This document shows positions 56,524-64,000 of a stretch of DNA of 64,000 bases, piece after piece. Each line of letters opens with the position of its first letter. Within the stretch, counting starts at the first letter, position 1. The position numbers and the translations under genes were made by a program. Under the pieces are notes generated by a model. That model searched no databases, was not told the origin of the DNA, and saw only the letters and a list, made by a program, of their open reading frames with translations. The DNA is from Turbatrix aceti (taxonomy: Eukaryota; Nematoda; Chromadorea; Rhabditida; Panagrolaimidae): NCBI GenBank assembly GCA_963969345.1, contig OZ017769.1, positions 2,547,600-2,611,599 on the forward strand, written 5' to 3'.

Positions 56524-57283
56524 ATGCTAGAGAACGTTGCATTACTTCTTCTGACTTGTATAATCGCCATCAATGGTGAGGATATTGTTTTGCATATTTT
56601 TCCTTTCAACGGATTTTTTAGGTCGCCAGATCCGCATTGTCAATCGCTGCGATTTTCCCATCTGGCCAGCTTGGTACGCCAAAGACAGTATCCCCTTTCA
56701 AGGAGGGGAGAAACTCATGCACAAATTCGAATCCATAGAATTCGAGGTTCCAGACAATTGGACATCCGGCCGGATCTGGGCCCGAACATCATGCGATCAA
56801 TCAAATCATAAATACGACTGCGAGACAGGCTCCTGTGGACCGTTTCTCGGATGCGGAGGCAATTTGGGCGACCCCGGCCCCGGAGTTGCGTGGATAACGT
56901 TGACGGGCAGAAATAATACGGACTATTATCATTTGTCCTTCACCGACGGATTCAACATACCTATGATTGTGCGCCCGGTCGACGGCGACAATGACTGCGA
57001 CCCCATTGGCACCGATAATTGGGCGACACTCATCAATTGCCCAGAAGAACTCAAAGTGTGGAAGAACAACCGGGTGGTGCTGTGCGCGAGTGCGTGCAAC
57101 AAATTCAGGGATGACGAGCACTGCTGCACCGGAAAGTACGGAAAATCAGGGATCAAATGTTGGATGAACGAATACACGCGGCATTTTACCAAATTTTGTC
57201 CAAATTGCCACTTTCACAAATACGATCGTCACGATACCCACAAAACATGCAAAAATGCTGATTACGAGGTTCTATTTTGTTAA
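56524..57283 (+). CDS. thaumatin-like secreted protein (237 aa)
   Basis: Exons 56524-56575 and 56622-57283, with the typical short signal-peptide exon (MLENVALLLLTCIIAING). The mature part begins RQIRIVNRCDFPIWPAW, the family's start (I-x-N-x-C-x-x-x-[IV]WP), with ETGSCGPFLGCGGN and PATLAEF-equivalent region reading GVAWITLTG..YYHLSFTDGFNIPM, matching 'YDVSLVDGFNLPM'. Many Cys (about 16) form the disulfide network. Nematodes have several such genes (thn), linked to innate immunity. It converges with the cotransporter gene, whose stop is 584 bp downstream. Confidence 0.92.
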
Positions 57284-57320
57284 TTTGATGAAAAGTATAT
57301 AAAAATATGGAGAAAAAATA

Positions 57321-57785
57321 AATTACTAAAACTAACATTTTTCTCGTAAAAATTTTTTCTTCCTCAACTTGCGCACGCGGTATGCATTTCTCTCGTCGTC
57401 TGACAGTTTCTCGGTCTTTCATACTTCGGACACTTTCAATGCACACTCTTTATAAAAGTCGCGAATTTCGGTCAAAACCTCGGCGGCTCAACTTTTCGGA
57501 CTAAATCGTCTCTCGGGGTTGCTCCTGCGCCATTCACTCGTGAGTGCTGCACAGTCGAGCCCAGAGTAGTAAATGAAAGTTTCTGTACACAAAACAGTGA
57601 AATTTGAAGAGCCAGCCAGGTGAACCTCCGATGTCGGGTCGTTGATATCGGCGGAATTTTTTTTTACTTCCAGTTATTTTTTGCCTAACTTGTATGTATA
57701 GAACGCACAATGTATAAAAAATGTCAAAAGTGCAGTTTGTATGAACATAAAAAATACAGTTTACAACTGCGTGTCGGGAAAAAAA
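57321..57785. repeat. inverted repeat pair, downstream copy
   Basis: About 460 bp repeated, inverted and roughly 90-95 percent identical by eye, at 60408-60850 inside intron 3 of the cotransporter gene. It contains a TATAAAAG (about 57451) followed by a GC-richer block with GTCTCTCGGGGTTGCTCCTG. Ends do not show clear target duplications. It may be a solo LTR or another non-coding element. Confidence 0.8.
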
Positions 57786-57866
57786 TGAATCTTCTGTACA
57801 ACAAAATGTAAAACCGGAAAAAAAATGTATACTGATAGCCGGTGTAACTGTATCAACAAGCACCGA

Positions 57867-60800
57867 TTACGCGTAGTAGCTAAGAACGCTGGTTTGGTTT
57901 CCGCGAAGGAAAAGTACGGGTGGCAGGTTTCGGGTCATGATGTCAAGCCACGCCATGTAGAGGCAGGATGAGATGTCTTGTCGTGGAATTGGGAGTGTTC
58001 TGAAGGGAAAATGTGTTTAAAAAAATTTTTGATTTCTGCCATTTTGCCTCAAAAATATTCTCTTGCCGCGCAAAAAACTTACATTACGATAAGTGAAGAT
58101 TCCTTGGAATGAAGTTCCAAGAGTTCACGTGTCCTAAGTTGCCGAGATGTTCTGTACTTTTGCAGTTTGAGTTCTTCGGCTGTAATATAACCTGTGGTCG
58201 TTTCCTCCGGATGTTGCCTCCAGCGTTCAATTATCAGCTCAAATTCATGGATTCTGAAAAAATTTCTATTTTATGAAATATACATAATTGAAAATACTTA
58301 CGTAGATTTATGCGGCTTAGCCCCGATATCCCGGATAACCATGACGTTAGCAAAGCTGATGCGAAACTTTGTAAGCATTGCGGCAATGTTAGCTTCGTCC
58401 GCATCGACAAATGCCTGCGACGTGGCAAGTGTGAAAATCCGGAGTCGTCCACCCTCAAGGTACGACTTTGGCATGCGCAACAGGTGAGGGATGAGCATGG
58501 TCAGACCGCCGTCGTCGTAGAGCCACCAGACATCGATGACGCCTTGCTTGATGGGTTTGTGGAAGCGATTCATGTGATCCGCGAGATCTTGTTTCTCCTG
58601 AATCGTGCGCTGGTTGAAGCTGCGTCGGAGGGAATCATTGATCTTCAGGCCGGGATTCATGTTCAACATATCCCTTTCCGATCCACCGCCCATTGCGAAG
58701 AGCGCAGGTGAACTGGTCACGCCACCGTCCGCGACTTTGTGTGCGCCGAGGTTGAAAATGGAAACTTTTTTGCGAAGTGCTTCGGATCTGAGTCCGCGAC
58801 CGGCGTCGCGCTGGATTGTTTCAAACACCCATTTGTCCGAGTAGAATTTGTTGTCTATAATAAAATCAAATGTCTATGATTGTATCAGCAGCCGAACTTA
58901 CGCATGACGAATTTGTCCAACTTTGAACCAAACGAATCGTCTTTAGTAACGTCGAGAAGCGTGTTAACGACTCCCGGATCCGTGTCACTGGACGAATTCC
59001 CGGGTTCCAGATTTTTGAGTGCGTCGATATCGCGGACTTTCAACTCAAGCAGTGTATCCGCACGATCGAAGCCTTCATTACGGTTTCTCAGAATACCAAC
59101 ACCGTAATTGGCTTCAAAAGCGTCCCTCAAAACGCCGACGTAATCGTCGATGACTTTGATCTCCCGACGATCGAGTTTCCACCAGTTTGTCTTGAAACCG
59201 ACCATTATCACATTTGGCTTCAGTCTGCCGATGCCGACTGTCTGGATAAAGCTTTGCGCACCTGCGCGTAGATTTTCATTGGCTACCGAAACGTAAAAAG
59301 CCTTGACTTTGTTCTTCTTGAGCCAGTGCTCCAGGCAGCGTGTTAACTCGGCTTGTTGTTGTAGAAATGTGCTTGCACCTGTCACCTATAACCGAAACAG
59401 TGGTCAACTTTTAAAAAATAAAAAAAAATTTAGTTTAAAAAAAATTTAATTTAAAAAAATTTTTGGGTAAAAAAAAATTTAATTTAAAAAAATTTAAATT
59501 AAAAAAAATTTTAATTTTAAAAAATTTAAATTTAAAAAAATTTTTAATTTTAAAAAATTTTTGATTAAAAAAATTTTTGATAAAAAAAATTTTTGATTAA
59601 AAAAAATTTTTACGTAAAAAATTTTAATTTTAGAAAAATTTTTAAAAACAAAAATTTTAAAAATCTTACAGGTAAAACGTGAGCGGCAATAAGCAGGGAA
59701 TTTCCCTTCGTGATGCTGTTAGCAAAATCCAACAACGGCACTCGGCTCGCAGGATTTCCCGTGAGTAGCAAAATCTGTGGTCGGTAATTTTTGACGTGTA
59801 TCTCCGTACTTGTCAACTTGTACAGACTGTTGAGCGCGTTACGGTAGGTATGTGCCTGATTAGTATCACCCCAGTTGACTTCCGGGTGCCAATAATGGAA
59901 GTATGCCATAGTCAACGCCGTAATCACGAGAATCCCGAGGGAATATTCAATGCTGATGACGAACATGACGCAGATGTTTAGAATGGCACCGAGAAGAGAC
60001 ACCCACATGTTGTAGTACTTGAAATCCGGTCGCCAGCCCGGTGACTGCGCAAAAGAAGCGTCGAAGACAGCGTAGTTGACGAGGGCATACATTAACATGA
60101 ACAAGTTCGTAACAATCGTGCTGGTGGTATCTGTATCGCCTACGAGAGACAAAATAAGTGTAATGACGCCGAAGAAGACGTAAGCTCGTCGAGGTTCATT
60201 GTTGGGACCGTATTCTTTGGCAAAGTATTTCATGTACGGGAAAATTTGGTCTTTGCACGCGGCTTGGAAGTTTAGAGGTCCTTGGTCGAGGTTGGTCATT
60301 GTTGAAGAAATGGTCATGCCAAATATGCCCAGGGTCAGCAAAGGGGTCCATGCGCTCTCGATTTCTGCGATCTGAAATTTTAATTTAGAATTTGGTTTAC
60401 TTGACACGCAGTTGTAAACTGTGTTTTTTTATGTTCATGCAAACTGCACTTTTGACTTTTTTTTATACAATTGTGCGTTCTATAAATACAAGTTAGGCAA
60501 AAAATAACTGGATGTCGAAAAAAATTCCGCCGATATCAACGACCCGACATCGGAGGTTCACCTGGCTGGCTCTTCAAATTTCACTGTTTTGTGTACAGAA
60601 ACTTTCATTTACTACTCTGGGCTCGACTGTGCAGCACTCACGAGTGAATGGCGCAGGAGCAACCCCGAGAGACGATTTAGTCCGAAAAGTTGAGCCGCCG
60701 AGGTTTTGACCAACATTCGCGACTTTTATAAAGAGTGTGCATTGAAAGTGTCCGAAGTATGAAAGACCGAGAGACGGTCAGACGACGAGAGAAATGCATA

Positions 60801-63416
60801 CCGCGTGCGCAAATTAAGGAAAAAAATAGTTACGAGAAAAATGTTAGATATAGTAATTTATTTTTTTCCATATTTTATCGTTGATATCGGCGCAATTTTT
60901 TTTAAATCGTTAAACTTATATAATTTAGAACTTCGTATTTGTGAAAAATAAAATTGTTTTAAAAATGCTCATATTTTGTTACCCCAAGCGATAGTTTTTG
61001 TTTGACATTCCCATTGGTTTGTTATACGGTTGGCAGAACTCATGACTCGTTAAAGGGGTAAATGAGTCAGTCATAAAAGAGCAAAACAGAGAAACAGATT
61101 TTATTGCCTAGTGTAATTCTGTTCTTTGCACACACGCTAAGTTTCTCACGGAATTGTAGGTTGTGACGTTTTTAGACCATTTTTTGATCGGTGCTCAATT
61201 TTGTTTCTATTCTACAGAATAATTTTTTTAATGCAGATGAAACAATGAACAATGTAAAATTTTCCAAACAAACATCATTGACAAAATTATAATTAGTAAA
61301 TTTATTTTTGCCTGCAAATAAAAAATGCGGTTTACTTATTTGTAGCACCCCTGACCTACCTGGTTATGATTCATAAGTCCGTATTTGCACGTGCCGTTTT
61401 CATTGCCGTGCGCGCAATCCGGTGGTATCTTCCATAGCCCAGTAGAGTTGTCAAATACCGGTTCATTGATCATATCGGCATCCCGAACCGACGTCGCGCC
61501 ACACGCAATCACAGCAAACAGGTACATCCCGGCTGTCGAGGCAATGCACGAGAACAGCCCCTTTGCAACGTCTGTTCCAGGATTCTGAAGTTGGTCCACG
61601 TACATGGTAGCTGCTAGCATGCCGGTAAATCCCGGAAAGAATACTGCGAACATTGTGAAAAAATCAGAGCCTCTCCATTCAGGTAGAAAATTCATAGCAG
61701 TCGTCGTCAGCGAATATCCTGTGACACCACGTACAGCCTGATCTCGGCTCACCGGTAGAAAGGTGCCAATACACCAGTCAAGGTAGGATATGAAGTACGT
61801 GCTAAAGAAGAACCATGTCACGTTTTGTTCGACTTTGGGGCCCATAAAGGTGATAAGCATGATGATTACGCCGATCACCATCGAAAAAATTCTGTTGTCT
61901 GTTGTTTTGTCACCAGAAATGTAAGTCAATCCGTATTCGACGAGTGCATCACTGACGTATTCGGCACAACTCGTGATATACACCGCTGCCATGCCAATGT
62001 TGGCCAGGCTGAAGACTATTGATATGACTCCGCCTACTTGAGGGCCGAGGGCCCGGGATACGATGTAGTAGAGGCCTCCTTTGCGGGTTTTGCCGTTGGA
62101 GCAGATGCCGGTTAATGAAAGTGCCGTAATGCTGATGATGAACGTCGAGAACAGCACGATTCCAATCCCGCCGAGGATGCCAGCATGGCCGGCAACGGTA
62201 CCCATTCTCATGTACAGTATTGTGCCGACGATGTTTGTAAATGCTGGCACATAAACTCCAGAGAGCCAGGTTAGGTATTTTTGTGGTTTTTGTTCATGCT
62301 TGAAATGCAGCTGTTCAATGTTGCTGCTCATTCGCCTAACTTCTGGCCTGCTCATGCCTTGGGCATCTGAATGGCTTCTTTCCTGTAATCAAAGTTGATT
62401 GAAGGAAAATTCAAAAAAAAAGAAAAAACCCCGTATGCATGAAAATTTGAAAACAATGTTTTGTGTGTCATTGAATTCGAAGAAAACAATAAGAGTTCCT
62501 GGCTTGTTGACAGGTTTGGAATGAACGGTATTAGAAAATCGAAACATTCAACGCAAAAACAGGAAAACAAAAGATTTTTTTGGCAAAGTAGAAAAATTAC
62601 ATTTGAATATTTTTTTGACAGGAAAAAAATGTTTATTACGTAAAAAAATATTTTACGCGCCAAAAAATTGATTCAACAAAAGTTAAAAAAATTAAAAACA
62701 GAAATTTTTAGTCAGCATTAATTTTTTAAAATTTTAAGCTTTCATGCACACATTTTGTTTTTTTTTTATTTTTTAAAATTTCATACACAACATCTCAAAA
62801 ACTCACCAACGGATCCTGATAATCACCTTTCTTGACCGCCAACGCGCCGTGCATAAGTTCCGGCAACGTAGGTCTCTGGTACTTCTGAATTGTCATGTTG
62901 TACATATCAATGTTCGGAGGCTGCTCCAGGGACATGTATGGATCCCACTGGCTGTGCAGAGTGCTTTCGTACGAAACAGAAGCCGAGCGATTTGTCTAAA
63001 TCCAATAAATTTAAAACTTGAAAACATTGAATTTAAATAAAGCTTACGTGAATGGTATCACATGCAATTTCATCCTCAACAATCGTAGGCATGCTTTTGT
63101 ACCACGGAGGCAGATCATGACCCTCTGGCACAGGTGAAGTCTGACTTGGTGGAGGAGAATCAGGTAAATCAGGTATAGGTACCTGAAGTTGGACGGATTT
63201 TCTGGGATCCATGGACATTGTCAGTGGTTCATCAGAATCCGAAGAAGAGGGGGTTTCTGATGCCTCAGACACCATTGATGCCGTGGATTCAGAAGACGTC
63301 GTCGGGCCGTTGTCATTTGTTGGATCGCACAACGGCGCATTGGATTTGATTTCTCCGAGTTCGACGGCATCGACAGGATCAGGAGAGGTCGAAGGCTTCG
63401 GCGAGGTTTCAACCAT
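57867..63416 (-). CDS. nkcc-1: Na-K-Cl cotransporter (SLC12A1/2 type), complete, 1207 aa
   Basis: Eight exons on the minus strand: 63048-63416, 62807-62995, 61360-62382, 59670-60371, 58902-59385, 58302-58854, 58083-58253 and 57867-57999; all junctions keep frame. The cytosolic N-terminus is Ser/Pro-rich. Twelve membrane segments follow, starting at YLTWLSGVYVPAFTNIVGTI, with the SLC12 signature GTILYMRMGTVAGHAGI and the large glycosylated loop between TM7 and TM8. The C-terminal half carries the conserved LTGNPASRVPLLDFA, IDVWWLYDDGGLTMLIPHLL and the ending RGNQTSVLSYYA, close to the RGN..SVLTFYS of animal NKCC. It moves Na, K and 2 Cl into cells, controlling volume and intracellular chloride. 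The ATG lies 2 nt after CCTTCCTCAG. NKCC rather than KCC is supported by the C-terminus and TM1. Confidence 0.93.
59405..59660. repeat. A/T low-complexity tract in intron 4 of the cotransporter
   Basis: About 250 bp of irregular AAAAAATTTAATTTAAAAA units. It has no coding or structural meaning that I can see. Confidence 0.7.
60408..60850. repeat. inverted repeat pair, intronic copy
   Basis: The mirror of 57321-57785, lying in the 988-bp intron 3 of the cotransporter gene. Both arms keep the TTTATAAAGAGTGTGCATTG core. Confidence 0.8.
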
Positions 63417-64000
63417 CACTGAGGAAGGCAGGCACCGGAATCAACAGGTATACGTACAGGTAGTATGACACTTCCTCTCAAAAAAATGGGAGGGTACATA
63501 GACCTGGGAATGGAATCGGGAGGCGTGTCACAAATCCCTTTTTTTTGCTCCACGTGAAACCAGTCTGCGATGCGGAACAATCGAAGAATAGAAGAATGCA
63601 GAAAAATACCTGTGAACAAAAAAAGGAGATGATGTGGGACGAATTCTGTTAAGAAACAAGAACACAAAAAATATCGCGCACACAACACTCTTCGTCCAGG
63701 TAGGTTGCTATCAGTTTCACCACCACCGAGCCTGTTTTTGTCTATCGTCAACGATCGCGATCGTAAAACAATCACGACTGCAGACCTGACCTGTGACGCG
63801 TGTACAGGGTACAAGCTGGATCCGTGCCAAGGCGTGCCGAGACACAAACACACGCTACAGTAATACAAACCAAAAATACATACATACGCGAATGATTTTC
63901 GAAAAACAAAATAACTGATTTTTCATAGAACAGTACAAAAATTTGAACAATTGCACCCAACAATGAATGAGCGTTTTCTTTTCTTCCTTTTGCGTAGGGC
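63417..64000. other. 5' flank of the cotransporter gene
   Basis: It starts with the acceptor CCTTCCTCAG (minus strand) directly before the ATG. Beyond it are no supported coding exons, although a non-coding first exon or another 5' exon could lie here or outside the window. Confidence 0.5.

Noticed and set aside
58310..58711. 133-codon plus-strand ORF inside the cotransporter.
   Set aside because: A shadow of the NKCC exon on the opposite strand.
1..64000. CRISPR arrays, bacterial operons, rRNA genes.
   Set aside because: Nothing compatible was seen. Spliced eukaryotic genes fill both strands.

Overview
The window reads as nuclear DNA of a nematode, most likely a rhabditid-like chromadorean. 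The evidence is a myoinhibitory-peptide (NLP-38-type) neuropeptide precursor, an astacin with two C-terminal ShK domains, a thaumatin-like protein, single-domain saposin-like secreted proteins, serpentine chemoreceptors, and many introns of 45-60 nt ending in TTTCAG or TTTTAG. Several start codons sit a few bases after a splice-acceptor-like sequence, which fits spliced-leader trans-splicing. All three assembly gaps are exactly 200 N, so they are placeholders. I cannot name the species.

Layout. 1-364: 3' end of S-adenosylhomocysteine hydrolase. 365-8948: AT-rich gene desert. 8949-9335: three tandem tRNA-Phe genes on the minus strand. 9532-9873: neuropeptide gene, followed by a terminal-inverted-repeat element. 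11.9-13.0 kb: a serpentine receptor. 13.7-24.3 kb: a duplicated cluster of saposin-like genes (minus strand) facing genes for an unrecognised seven-transmembrane family (plus strand), cut by several datable transposon insertions. 24.7-30.6 kb: a small basic protein, a C-type-lectin-like secreted protein, a six-exon unknown gene, a second serpentine receptor and a Cys-rich peptide. 30.7-33.9 kb: a palindromic MITE, a false contig duplication around a gap, and a third serpentine receptor. 34.5-45.7 kb: a giant palindrome with arms of about 5.1 kb, followed at 45.7-50.75 kb by a second copy of its core. The palindromes carry five saposin-like genes and four copies of a small Cys-containing ORF. 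50.7-51.9 kb: a truncated tyrosine phosphatase exon and a fourth 7TM gene ending in a gap. 52.4-57.3 kb: astacin, EF-hand and thaumatin-like genes. 57.9-63.4 kb: a complete eight-exon Na-K-Cl cotransporter on the minus strand.

Both ends are conserved, single-copy housekeeping or physiology genes. The middle 40 kb is a young, expanding accessory region dominated by secreted (possibly antimicrobial) peptides and seven-pass membrane proteins, with transposons and inverted duplications driving copy number. The most novel elements are the recurring saposin-like plus 7TM pairing and the nested palindromes that multiply the saposin-like genes.
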